Of a DNA stretch of 64,000 nucleotides, positions 44,124 through 54,700 are shown piece by piece. The stretch spans positions 162,558-226,557 of the forward strand of contig NZ_KB911257.1 of the NCBI RefSeq assembly GCF_000383415.1, in the 5' to 3' direction. The notes below the pieces were generated by a model. That model saw nothing but the letters and a program-made list of their open reading frames with translations. It was not told where the DNA came from and ran no database searches. The first letter of the stretch is position 1. Each line of letters begins with the position of its first letter. This stretch comes from Hyphomicrobium zavarzinii ATCC 27496 (GTDB taxonomy: Bacteria; Pseudomonadota; Alphaproteobacteria; Rhizobiales; Hyphomicrobiaceae). Both the position numbers and the translations under genes were made by a program.

Positions 44124-44787
44124 ATATGGAGTAGCCGCAGCCGCGCACGGTATGGATCAAGGCCGTCTTGAACGGCTTGTCGACCTTGGCTCTTAGTCGA
44201 GAGATATAGGTCTCGACGACGCTGGTCTTCGGCTCGAAGCGGAAGCCCCACACGCGCTCCAGCAGCATGGTGCGGAGCACGACACGCCCCTTGCTGCGCA
44301 GCAAGATCTCGAGAAGCAGGCACTCCCTGGGAAGCAGGTTGAGCTGCCTGCCGCCGCGCGTCACGATCCGGTGGGCGACATCCATCTCGAGATCACCCAC
44401 CACGAGCTTTTCATGCTCGTTGCGCATCGGCGACCTGCGGCCGAGCGCGTTGACGCGCGCCAAAAGCTCGGAAAAAGCAAAAGGCTTTACGACATAGTCG
44501 TCGCCGCCGACCTCTAACCCCTGAACACGATCGTTGATGCCGCCGAGCGCAGTCAGAAACAGGATCGGAACGGCACGCCCGCTGCTTCTCAGCGTGCGCG
44601 CGACGGCGAGGCCATCCAGGCCCGGAAGCATCCGGTCCAGGATCACAAGATCGTAGTCTTCCTGGATACCCAGCAGCACGCCGTCCTTGCCGTTACCAAC
44701 GGAATCCACGGTGTGGCCTGCCTGCCGCAACCCATTCCCGACAAAGGAGCAGGTTTCCGGATCGTCTTCGATCACCAAAATGCGCAT
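44113..44787 (-). CDS. OmpR/PhoB-family response regulator of the mau-linked two-component system
   Basis: 224 residues: receiver domain with acidic pair EDD at 7-9, phospho-acceptor Asp51 (DLVILDRMLPGLDG) and Lys in VVKPFAFSELLARV, then a winged-helix DNA-binding domain (LLPRECLLLEILLRSKGRVV, VETYISRLRAKVDKPF). It is translationally coupled to the kinase. Two palindromes in its upstream region (44824-44842 and 44984-44998) are candidate binding sites. Target genes may be mau. Confidence 0.92.
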   Translation of the reverse strand: MRILVIEDDPETCSFVGNGLRQAGHTVDSVGNGKDGVLLGIQEDYDLVILDRMLPGLDGLAVARTLRSSGRAVPILFLTALGGINDRVQGLEVGGDDYVVKPFAFSELLARVNALGRRSPMRNEHEKLVVGDLEMDVAHRIVTRGGRQLNLLPRECLLLEILLRSKGRVVLRTMLLERVWGFRFEPKTSVVETYISRLRAKVDKPFKTALIHTVRGCGYSIYEE

Positions 44788-44823
44788 AACCGAAGCCTCG
44801 CTGCGTCAGTAGCGTCACTTCTT

Positions 44824-44842
44824 GGAAATAAATTTTATTTCC
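44824..44842. promoter_or_regulatory. 19-bp perfect palindrome upstream of the response regulator gene
   Basis: GGAAATAAA-T-TTTATTTCC, 9-bp arms around one base, 37 bp before the response regulator ATG and in the divergent region shared with mauM. Its symmetry and AT-richness in a GC-rich genome suggest an operator, perhaps for autoregulation. Confidence 0.5.
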
Positions 44843-44983
44843 TATTACTCACAAACCTGCAGCGACGCAACATCGCACTGCGACTCTTCGAGCCTACCAT
44901 CGCAGGGTCTCGAAGACGATCGGAGAGCGAGGATATTTTCTTCTCTCTTACCGTCGGAACCCGCGCTGAAAACGGATCGAAAT

Positions 44984-44998
44984 TTACATTGCGTGTAA
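44984..44998. promoter_or_regulatory. Second inverted repeat in the response regulator-mauM divergent region
   Basis: TTACA-TTGCG-TGTAA, 5-bp perfect arms, 176 bp before mauM. The 386-bp region 44788-45173 has no coding frame I can support. Function inferred only from symmetry. Confidence 0.35.
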
Positions 44999-45173
44999 GG
45001 TTTCTGTTTTGATTGCCGACCGTAAACCTTCTCGTCAAACTGAACGGCGTGACAGAGCGCATATTCGCGCGTCACGCGGGTTTTTGTCGGCGGTCTGCTG
45101 CTGACGCGCGCCTCGTGCATTCCAGCCGACGACGCTTTCGACGCACGTATTTCAACCGCGCAAGAGTGGTTTC

Positions 45174-45965
45174 ATGAAAGACGGACGCACTGGCGATGGC
45201 AGCGGAGAGAGCGCGCTCCGCAACGGGGACAGAGACAAGACGCAGGAACGGCCCGCAGCCCGGACGCCGGCACGCGCCAGCTCCAACAGAGTGTCCCGTC
45301 GCGATTTCATAGGAAACGTCGCCAAATCGGCCGGCGTCGCCTGCCTCGCAGCCGTCGCCCTCGACCAATACATCCGGACCGCCCGCGCAACTGATGCGAA
45401 AGCGCTGCGGCCACCCGGTGCCATCAAGGAAGAGGAGTTCCTGGCCGCCTGCGTCCGATGCGGGCTCTGCGTGCGGGCCTGCCCCTACGACACGTTGAAG
45501 CTCGCGACCATGGGCGAGGAGACTGCCCTCGGCACGCCCTACTTCGTAGCCCGCGACGTACCCTGCTTCATGTGCGATGACGTTCCCTGCGCTAAGGCCT
45601 GCCCCACCGGCGCACTCGATCGCGAGATCCCCAACATCCGCCATGCCGACATGGGGATTGCCGTGCTCGTCGACCACGAGACGTGCCTCAACTACAAGGG
45701 CATGCATTGCAGTATCTGCTATCGTGTCTGCCCCATTCGCGACGAAGCCATCACGCTCGAGAAGCAGACCATTCGCGGGCGGCAGATGATCATTCCGACC
45801 GTACATTCCTCGAAGTGCACCGGCTGCGGTACCTGCGAGAAGCAATGCGTGCTCGAGGAAGCGGCCATCCGCGTGCTGCCGCGTCCGCTCGGCCAAGGCA
45901 AGGCCGGCCGCAATCACGCGGGGCGGCCCGTGACTGGACACGGAACGCTGAAGCGAGATCTCTAG
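45174..45965 (+). CDS. mauM: MauM, periplasmic ferredoxin-type protein
   Basis: 263 residues of the MauM/NapG family. An N-terminal twin-arginine signal (VSRRDFIGNVAKSAG, about 41-55) exports the folded protein. Iron-sulfur ligands for about four 4Fe-4S clusters are visible: CVRCGLCVRACP, CFMCDDVPCAKACP, CSICYRVCP and CTGCGTCEKQC. Together with MauN it may pass electrons in the mau system, although mauM/N are not always essential. It lies apart from mauFBEDACJGL on the opposite strand, beyond the two-component system. Confidence 0.94.
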   Translation: MKDGRTGDGSGESALRNGDRDKTQERPAARTPARASSNRVSRRDFIGNVAKSAGVACLAAVALDQYIRTARATDAKALRPPGAIKEEEFLAACVRCGLCVRACPYDTLKLATMGEETALGTPYFVARDVPCFMCDDVPCAKACPTGALDREIPNIRHADMGIAVLVDHETCLNYKGMHCSICYRVCPIRDEAITLEKQTIRGRQMIIPTVHSSKCTGCGTCEKQCVLEEAAIRVLPRPLGQGKAGRNHAGRPVTGHGTLKRDL

Positions 45966-45966
45966 G

Positions 45967-46908
45967 ATGGGTGCCCTCAAGCCGTATATCGAGCGCATGA
46001 CGTCGGACGCGAGATCCTACGCGGCGGCGCGGCGGGGCTGGCTGTTCGCTCATCGTTTCTGGCTTATCCGGCGAATCTCGCAACTCGCCGTGCTCGGTAT
46101 CTTCCTCACCGGCCCGTGGCTCGGCATCTGGATCGCGCGCGGCAACTTCGCTTCGAGCGAGATCGTCGGCGTTCTGCCGCTCGCGGACCCTTTCATCTTC
46201 CTGCAATCGCTTGCAGCCTGGCACAAGCCCATCGCGCTCGCCGTGATCGGCGTAGCGTTCATTTCGGCGTTCTATTTTCTCGTCGGCGGACGGGCGTATT
46301 GCAGCTGGGTCTGTCCGGTCAACGTCGTGACGGACACCGCCTATTGGCTGCGCGAGAAGCTGGGCCTGACGCGCGACCGCAAGCTCGACAAGCGCACGCG
46401 CATCTGGGTGATGGTGGCGGCCCTCCTCGCGTCTGCGTTGAGCGGAACGATCGCATGGGAGTTCGTCAACCCGGTGAGCCTGCTTCAGCGCGGCCTCATC
46501 TTCGGCATGGGTGCGGGATGGGGCGTCATCGCCGCCGTTTTCATGCTCGACCTTTTCGTGACGCGGCGCGGCTGGTGCAGCCACCTGTGTCCTGTCGGCG
46601 CCTTCTACGGGCTGATCGGATCCAAGAGCGTGGTACGGGTGAGTGCCATCAACAGATCCGCCTGCACGGATTGCGGTGCCTGCTTCAAGGCGTGCCCGGA
46701 GCCTCACGTCATCACGCCCGCCCTCAAGGGAGCGGGCACACACCTGATCCTGTCCGGCGATTGCACGAACTGCGCGGCCTGCATCGACTCCTGCTACATT
46801 GATGTCTTCCAGTATGGAAACCGCTTTGCGGCCAAGCACGACCCGAGCCGATTCCTCATCGAGCCGCATGGGGTGCCGGCCTCTCAACGGCGCGAGACCG
46901 CCGCCTGA
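45967..46908 (+). CDS. mauN: MauN, membrane ferredoxin-type protein
   Basis: 313-residue NapH-family membrane protein with four or more helices (LAVLGIFLTGPWLGIWIAR, LAVIGVAFISAFYFLVGG). It has two cytoplasmic CxxxCP motifs (CSWVCPVN, CSHLCPVG) and a C-terminal dicluster ferredoxin part (CTDCGACFKACPEP, CTNCAACIDSC). The NapGH-like pairing with MauM suggests electron transfer from the quinol pool to the periplasm or the reverse. It starts 1 bp after the mauM stop and converges with the receiver gene 14 bp on. Confidence 0.94.
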   Translation: MGALKPYIERMTSDARSYAAARRGWLFAHRFWLIRRISQLAVLGIFLTGPWLGIWIARGNFASSEIVGVLPLADPFIFLQSLAAWHKPIALAVIGVAFISAFYFLVGGRAYCSWVCPVNVVTDTAYWLREKLGLTRDRKLDKRTRIWVMVAALLASALSGTIAWEFVNPVSLLQRGLIFGMGAGWGVIAAVFMLDLFVTRRGWCSHLCPVGAFYGLIGSKSVVRVSAINRSACTDCGACFKACPEPHVITPALKGAGTHLILSGDCTNCAACIDSCYIDVFQYGNRFAAKHDPSRFLIEPHGVPASQRRETAA

Positions 46909-46922
46909 CCCTAACGCTTGCC

Positions 46923-47282
46923 TCACATGCACTTGCGCAGCGTCTCGCAGATCTTGTGGGCATCGTAGGGCTTGTCGACACGGAGCTTGTCGCGATCCTC
47001 GAAGCGCAAGGCGCTGGCGCCGTATCCCGTCGCAAAGATGTAGGGAATGTCGCGCTCGTTCAGAACGTCCGCGACGGGCGCAGAGGTCTGGCCAGAGCCG
47101 AGGTTCACGTCCAGCACCGCCGCGTCGATCGAATTGAGAGAGATGCATTCGAGGGCCTGGCGCGTGTCGTAGGCTGGGCCGACGACGATGCATCCCGCAT
47201 CCTGCAGGATGTCCGCGAGCACGATCGCGATGAGAGGCTCGTCCTCCACCACCAGGATGCGCTTACCGTTCAGCGGATCCAT
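46923..47282 (-). CDS. Single-domain response regulator
   Basis: 119 residues that form only a receiver: acidic residues in VVEDEP, phospho-acceptor Asp58 (AAVLDVNLGSG), Thr in FATGYGA and Lys in RVDKPYDAHK. There is no output domain, so it acts by protein contact or as a phosphate sink. It overlaps the end of the upstream HWE kinase gene within a few bases and is the last gene of the signalling operon. The start at 47282 is chosen over a longer frame to 47315. Confidence 0.88.
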   Translation of the reverse strand: MDPLNGKRILVVEDEPLIAIVLADILQDAGCIVVGPAYDTRQALECISLNSIDAAVLDVNLGSGQTSAPVADVLNERDIPYIFATGYGASALRFEDRDKLRVDKPYDAHKICETLRKCM

Positions 47283-47286
47283 GTCA

Positions 47287-48717
47287 TTACCCGTCGATCG
47301 GAAGGAATAGTTCACACGAAATACCTCTGTCAGTAAACTCGCAGGCGTATTCGCCGTTCGATTGCGCAGCCAAGGACTTCAAGAGGCGCGTGCCGAAGCC
47401 GACGTGGCTCGGCTCGACGGCCGGCGGCCCGCCGTTCTCCTTCCACCTGAAATGCAGCCGCTGCTTCTGCGGCGCGGGGTCGACGCTCCAGGAGATGGCG
47501 ATCTTTCCGTCGGGCACGGAGTAGGCCCCATATTTGACCGCATTGGTGAGAAGCTCGTGGATGGCCAGGGTGACGGATATGGCATCACGGGAAGACAGCA
47601 CCACGTCCTCGCCATCGCGAAGGAGACGCGGTGTCTCGTCGCGATAAGGCGCGAACAGCGCATCGAGCACGTCGACCAGGCGCGCGCCGTTCCATTGGCT
47701 CTGGGTCAGAAGATTGTGGCCGGTGGCCAAGGCGTGGATGCGAGACAGGAAGCGGTCCTTCTGCTCGCCCTGCGCGCCCATCATGCTCTGCAAGGCAATG
47801 GACTGCACCGTGGCCAGCATGTTCTTGACACGATGATTGAGCTCGTCGATCAGCAGCGAGCGGGCTTCCTCGGCCTGCTTTCTTTCGGTTATGTCGAGCG
47901 CGAGCCCCGTCAGGGAGCCTGGCAGACCATTGACGCCGGGAACGTAGTGGCCCTGCTCACGCAGCCACCGGATCGTGCCGTCGCTGTGCTTCACGCGCAG
48001 CTCGGCCTCATAGGCGCCACGCGTGACGATGGCCTTTTGCCATGCTTCCGTGACGGCGCCCACGTCCTGCTCATGTATCCTCTTCAGCCACTCGTCCGTC
48101 GGGCACGTGCTGTCCTCGGGAGGAAGCCCGAGAATCACGTTCAGGCTTTCGTCCCACTGGCTCATGCGATTACTGAGATCATGCCGCCACGTTCCCATCT
48201 TCGCTGCGGCGAGGGCCTGGCGGAAACGTTCCTCGCTCTTGCTCAGACGCGCCGTGGAGGCCTCCAGCTCCGACGTTCGTTCCGCCACGCTCCGCTCGAG
48301 GTTTGCGGCGAGGCGCTCGAGCTCGCGCGCCTTGCGGTAAAGCTCGATGAAGACTTTCACCTTGGCACGCAGGATCTGCGGAACGACCGGGACCGGGACG
48401 TAGTCCACCGCGCCGAACTCGTATCCGCGGATGCGATCGAGATCAGAGAGAAGAACAGCGGAGATGAAGATCACGGCGATGTTCTGAAAGCGGGGATGCT
48501 CGCGAATGAGCTGAACGAGCTCGAATCCATCGAGATCCGGCATGCAGACGTCCACGAGAACGACGGCGACATCCGTCTTCAGGAGAACTGCCAGGGCCTC
48601 GTTTGCCGAGTTGGCGGAGATCAGATTTTCTCCCAGGTCACGCAGGATCACCTCGTAGCTCAGGAGCTTCGAAGGTTGATCGTCCACGAGCAGGATGTTC
48701 ACTGCTTCCGGCAGCAC
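47287..48717 (-). CDS. Response regulator-PAS-HWE histidine kinase
   Basis: 476 residues: an N-terminal receiver (Asp56 in VVLVDVCMPDLDG), a coiled coil (about 125-160), one PAS domain with PAC (about 162-280, ending LDITERKQAEEA), then an HWE-family kinase with phospho-acceptor His295 (LIDELNHRVKNMLATVQS) and the LHFRWKENGGPP signature. HWE kinases are common in alphaproteobacteria, often feeding the general stress response. It has no membrane segment. It lies 10 bp after the giant hybrid kinase gene and can plausibly receive phosphate from it. Confidence 0.92.
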   Translation of the reverse strand: MLPEAVNILLVDDQPSKLLSYEVILRDLGENLISANSANEALAVLLKTDVAVVLVDVCMPDLDGFELVQLIREHPRFQNIAVIFISAVLLSDLDRIRGYEFGAVDYVPVPVVPQILRAKVKVFIELYRKARELERLAANLERSVAERTSELEASTARLSKSEERFRQALAAAKMGTWRHDLSNRMSQWDESLNVILGLPPEDSTCPTDEWLKRIHEQDVGAVTEAWQKAIVTRGAYEAELRVKHSDGTIRWLREQGHYVPGVNGLPGSLTGLALDITERKQAEEARSLLIDELNHRVKNMLATVQSIALQSMMGAQGEQKDRFLSRIHALATGHNLLTQSQWNGARLVDVLDALFAPYRDETPRLLRDGEDVVLSSRDAISVTLAIHELLTNAVKYGAYSVPDGKIAISWSVDPAPQKQRLHFRWKENGGPPAVEPSHVGFGTRLLKSLAAQSNGEYACEFTDRGISCELFLPIDG

Positions 48718-48727
48718 GTCGTCCCTC

Positions 48728-51700
48728 CTAGCGGTGCAGCCACATGCGCAACGAGGCCAGCAACTGCTCCGTGTTGACGGGTTTCGCCAAGTAGTCCGAA
48801 GCTCCCGCTTCCAGACATTTCTCCCGGTCGCCCTTCATGGCTTTCGCCGTCAGGGCGATGATCGGCAGCCGCCTCCATTTCCCTTCGGCGCGAATGGCCT
48901 GCATGGTTTCATAGCCATCCATCTCAGGCATCATGATGTCCATGAGAACGATGGAAATCTCAGGGCTTTCCCGCAAACACTCGATCGCCTCGGCGCCGTT
49001 TGTCGCGGTCAAGACGTTCATTCCCCGCCGTTCGAGCACACTGCTCAGCGCGAAAATGTTGCGGGCGTCGTCATCCACCAGAAGCGCCGAACGGCCCACC
49101 AGCGCGTCGTCCGAGCGATGGAGGCGCTCGAGCATGCGCTGCTTCTCAGGCGGCAGATCGGGCACGACGCGATGCAGGAAGAGCGCGGTCTCATCCAGGA
49201 GACGCTCCGGCGATTCCACACCCTTGACGACGACACTGCGCGCCATGGAATGCAGCTTTTGATCGTCTTCCGCAGACAGCTCGCGGCCCGTGAATACGAC
49301 CACGGGAATGCTGGACAGCTCGGCGTCGTCGCCCAACGTCTCCAGGATCTCGAAGCCCGTCATGTCGGGAAGCTTGAGATCGAGCACGACGCAATCAACG
49401 GGTGTCACGCGTAGATAGCTCAAGCACTCGGCGCCGTTCGAAACCGTGTCGATGTCGATGTCCTCGTGGCTCAGCAGCTCCCTGATGCCCATCTGCTCGG
49501 CCGGATTGTCCTCCACTACGAGAAGTCGGCGGCGCCGGTTCGCGCTGAACTCCTTGATGCGCTCCAGCGCCTCGCGAAGGACTTCAGTCGTTGCCGGCTT
49601 GGTGAGGAAGGCGAACGCGCCCTGAGCCAGTCCGTGCTGACGATCCTCGTCCAGTGTGACGAGTTGCACCGGAATGTGACGTGTGGCCGGGTTCTGCTTG
49701 AGCTGACTCAGTACGCTCCACCCCAGCATGTCCGGCAGGAAGACGTCGAGTGAGATGGCGTTGGGATTGAACTCGTTGGCGAGCGCCAGCGCGTCGGCTC
49801 CCCTCTGCGTGATAACGACCTTGAAGCCGCTGTCCTTGGCGAGGTCGGCGACGATGCGTGCGTAGTGCGGATCGTCCTCGACGACCAGAAGGACAGCATC
49901 GCCGGACGCGATGTCGTCCCGATCGTCCTCAACGGTTTCCACCACGCGCTCCGGTAAACGGAGCACCGGCGGCTCGAGACGCGTCCTGTTCCGGGCCACG
50001 GTCTCCGCATCCGCGACCACGCTCACCGGCGCCGAATATTTCTGCGGCAGGAAAAGGGTGAACGTGCTGCCCTTGCCGGGCGCGCTGTGCAACTGGATCT
50101 CGCCGCCGAGAAGGCTCGACAGCTCGCGGCTGATCGCGAGGCCCAATCCCGTGCCGCCGTACTTTCTGCTGGTGCTGGCATCCGCCTGCTGGAAGGCCTC
50201 AAAAATGATCTTCTGCTTCTCCGGCAGAATGCCGATGCCGGTATCCGTCACCTCGAAGGCGATCACGGACGGCGCGCCATTGAGCGTTGGATGGTCATAG
50301 CTCCAGCCGCCGGTCGCCGACGAGACCGTGAGCTTGACGCCGCCGCTCTCGGTGAACTTGAAGGCGTTCGAAAGAAGGTTCTTGAGCACCTGCTGAAGCC
50401 GTTTCGCGTCGGTGACGATGCTGCGGCCCAGCGTCGGACTGAGGTCCACATCGAACGACAGACTGCGGTTCTCGGCCTCGTGGCGGAACGGGCGCGCGAT
50501 GGAGTCGAGCAGGCTCGGCAGATGCAGCTCTTCCGCATCGACGGACACTGTTCCGGATTCGATCTTGGATAGATCGAGGATGTCGCTGATGAGGTTCAAC
50601 AGATCGCTTCCGGCTCCGTGAATGGTACGGGCAAACTCCACCTGCCTGTCGGAGAGGTTTCCGTCTGCGTTCTCGCTCAACTGTTGGCCCAGAATAAGGA
50701 TGCTATTGAGCGGCGTTCTGAGCTCATGGGACATGTTCGCCAGGAATTCGGACTTGTACTTCGACGTGAGCGCGAGCTCGGTCGCCTTCTCTTCGAGCGC
50801 TCGGCGGGCGTGCTCGATCTCCTGATTCTTGGCCTCCACCTCGACGTTGCGCTCGGCAAGCTGCTGTGCCTTCTGGCCGAGCTGATCGTTCGTCGTCTGC
50901 AGCTCCTTCTTCTGCTCCTGCAGCTCCTGGGCGAGCTTCTGGCTCTGCTTCAGAAGCGCTTCGGTCTGCATGGTGGCTTCGATGCTGTTGAGAACGATGC
51001 CGATGCTGGCGGTCAACTGCTCGAGGAAGGTGAGGTGGGCCTTGTCGAACTCGTAGAGCGACGCGATGCCGAGCACGGCCTTGAGCTGCTCTTCGAAGAC
51101 CACGGGCAGCACGACGATGCTGCGCGGCCGGGTTTCCAGCAACCCCGCGCCCACCGGAACCACGTCCTCGGGTATGTCGGTCACGAGAATGCGCTGCTTC
51201 TCGACAGCGCACTGGCCGATGAACCCCTTGCCCAGCTCCACGGTCTGAGGATAGCCGCGATCGGGATGATCGGCGTACTTGCCGAGAAGCTTGAGCTTCT
51301 GATTGTCGTCGGGGCTCATCTGATAGATGACGCCTTGCTGGCCGCGCACGAGCGGCACCAGCTCGGAAAGAAGCCTGCTGCCAACCGTGGTCAGATCACG
51401 CTGGCCCTGCAGCATGCCAGTGAAGCGCGCGAGGTTGGTCTTCAGCCAGTCCTGATCCGTGTTCCGCTCGGTGGTGAGGCGGAGATTGTCGATCATGGTG
51501 TTGATGTAGTCTTTCAGCTCCGCCACCTCTCCGCGGGCGTCCACCTGAATCGAGCGGGTCAAGTCTCCCTCGGTCACAGCGGTCGCCACCTCGGCGATGG
51601 CGCGAACCTGGTTCGTGAGATTGTCGGCAAGCAGGTTGACGTTGCCGGTGAGATCCTTCCACGTTCCGGCAGCGCCCGGCACGTTGGCCTGTCCGCCGAG

Positions 51701-54700
51701 GCGGCCCTCGACGCCCACTTCGCGCGCCACCGTCGTCACCTGATCGGCAAAGATGGCCAGCGTGTCCGTCATGTCATTGATGGTCTCAGCGAGGGCAGCG
51801 ACCTCGCCCTTCGAATTCACGGTGAGGCGCTGCTTGAGATCTCCGCCCGCGACGGCATTCACCACCTTGACGATGCCACGCACCTGCTCCGTGAGGTTGG
51901 CCGCCATCACGTTCACGGTGTCGGTCAGATCCTTCCACGTACCGGCGACGCCAGGAACCTGAGCCTGGCCGCCCAACTTGCCCTCCGTGCCGACCTCGCG
52001 GGCGACGCGCGTCACTTCGGAGGCGAAGGCATTGAGCTGATCCACCATCGTGTTGATGGTGTTCTTGAGCTCCAGGATCTCGCCCTTCACGTCCACCGTG
52101 ATCTTGCGCGAGAGGTCACCTCGCGCCACCGCCGTCGTCACCTCGGCGATGTTACGCACCTGGGCCGTGAGGTTTCCGGCCATCGAATTCACGCTGTCGG
52201 TGAGATCTTTCCAGGTGCCTGCCACCACACCAGGCACGACGGCCTGCCCGCCGAGGCGGCCTTCGGTGCCGACCTCACGGGCGACGCGTGTCACCTCCGC
52301 CGCGAACGAGCGGAGCTGCTCCACCATCGTATTGAGCGTTTCCTTGAGCGATAGGATCTCGCCGCGCACGTCCACCGAGATCTTCTTCGAGAGATCGCCC
52401 TGGGCGATGGCGGTTGCGACCTCTGCGATGTTGCGCACCTGGGCGGTGAGGTTTGACGCCATGAAGTTGACGCTGTCGGTGAGGTCCTTCCAAGTTCCGG
52501 CGACGCCCGGCACCTGCGCCTGTCCGCCGAGCTTGCCTTCCGTTCCGACCTCGCGCGCCACGCGGGTCACCTCGCCCGCGAAAGCGTTCAACTGATCCAC
52601 CATGGTGTTGATGGTGGCCTTCAGCTCGAGAATTTCGCCGCGCACATCCACCGTGATCTTGCGCGAGAGATCGCCCCGCGCCACGGCGGTCGTGACGTCG
52701 GCGATGTTGCGCACCTGCGTCGTGAGGTTTGCCGCGAGCAGGTTGACGTTGTCGGTCAGATCCTTCCACGTGCCCGCGACACCCGGGACATTGGCCTGCC
52801 CGCCGAGACGGCCTTCCGTACCCACCTCACGCGCCACGCGCGTCACCTCTCCCGCGAAGCGGTTGAGCTGATCCACCATCGTGTTCAGCGTTTCCTTGAG
52901 CTGCAGGATCTCGCCGCGCACATCGACCGTGATCTTGCGCGAAAGGTCTCCGTTGGCGATCGCGGTTGCAACGTCGGCGATGTTGCGCACCTGATTGGTG
53001 AGGTTGGAGGCCATGGAATTGACGCTGTCGGTCAAATCTTTCCAGGTGCCCGCGACGCCCGGCACCTGGGCCTGCCCCCCGAGCTTGCCTTCGGTGCCGA
53101 CCTCACGGGCGACGCGCGTCACCTCGGCGGCGAAGGCGTTGAGCTGATCCACCATGGTGTTGATGGTCTCGGCAAGCTGAAGGATCTCGCCGCTGACGTT
53201 GACGGTGATCTTCTTGGACAAGTCTCCGAGCGCCACGGCGGTGGCGACCTCGGCGATGTTGCGCACCTGCCCGGTGAGATTCGACGCCATGGAATTGACG
53301 CTGTCGGTGAGATCCTTCCAAGTGCCCGCGACGCCGCGCACCACGGCTTGGCCGCCGAGCTTGCCTTCGGTGCCGACCTCACGGGCGACGCGTGTCACCT
53401 CGCCCGCGAAGGCGTTGAGCTGATCGACCATCGTATTGATGGTTTCCTTCAGCTCCAGCACCTCGCCGCGCACGTCCACCGCGATCTTCTTCGAAAGGTC
53501 TCCGTTGGCGATGGCCGTGGACACCTCGGCGATGTTGCGCACCTGGGTCGTCAGGTTGCTCGCCATCGAGTTCACACTGTCGGTGAGGTCCTTCCAGGTG
53601 CCCGCAACGCCGCGCACATCCGCCTGGCCACCGAGGCGGCCTTCGGTGCCCACCTCACGCGCCACGCGCGTCACCTCGAAGGCGAAGGCGTTGAGCTGAT
53701 CGACCATCGTGTTGATGGTCTCCTTGAGCTGAAGGATCTCGCCGCTGACGTTGACGGTGATCTTCTTCGAGAGGTCCCCGCCGGCGATGGCGGTGGCGAC
53801 CTCCGCGATGTTGCGCACCTGGTTGGTGAGGTTGCCAGCCATCGAGTTGACGTTGTCGGTGAGATCCTTCCAGGTACCGGCGACGCCCGGAACCTGTGCC
53901 TGGCCGCCGAGACGGCCTTCGGTGCCCACTTCACGCGCGACGCGCGTCACCTCGGAGGCAAAGGCATTGAGCTGGTCCACCATGGTGTTGATGGTGTTCT
54001 TCAGCTCCAGGATCTCGCCCTTCACGTCCACCGTGATCTTGCGCGAGAGATCGCCGCGCGCCACGGCCGTCGTCACCTCAGCGATATTGCGCACCTGCGT
54101 CGTGAGGTTCGCCGCCAGCAGGTTCACGTTGTCGGTCAGGTCTTTCCAGGTGCCTGCGACGCCCGGCACGACAGCCTGGCCGCCGAGACGGCCTTCCGTG
54201 CCGACCTCGCGGGCGACACGTGTCACCTCCGCCGCGAACGAGCGGAGCTGATCCACCATGGTGTTGATGGCTTCCTTGAGCTGGAGGATCTCTCCGCGCA
54301 CGTCCACCGTGATCTTCTTCGAAAGGTCGCCGTTGGCGACTGCGATGGTGACGTCGGCGATGTTGCGCACCTGGGCCGTGAGGTTCGAAGCCATCGAGTT
54401 CACGCTTTCGGTGAGGTCTTTCCAGACGCCCGTCACCTCGCTCACCTGGGCCTGACCGCCGAGCTTTCCGTCCGTGCCCACCTCACGCGCCACGCGCGTC
54501 ACCTCGGAGGTAAAGATCGAGAGCTGGTTGATCATCGTGTTGACGATGGTGGCCGAGCGCAGGAAGTCGCCGGCGAGCGGGCGGCCGTCGACATCGAGAC
54601 GCATCTTCTGCAGCAGGTCTCCCTGCGCGACCGCGCGAATGGTGCGCGTGACTTCCGCCGTCGGCCACAAGAGGTCGTCGATCAGGGAGTTGATGGAGGA

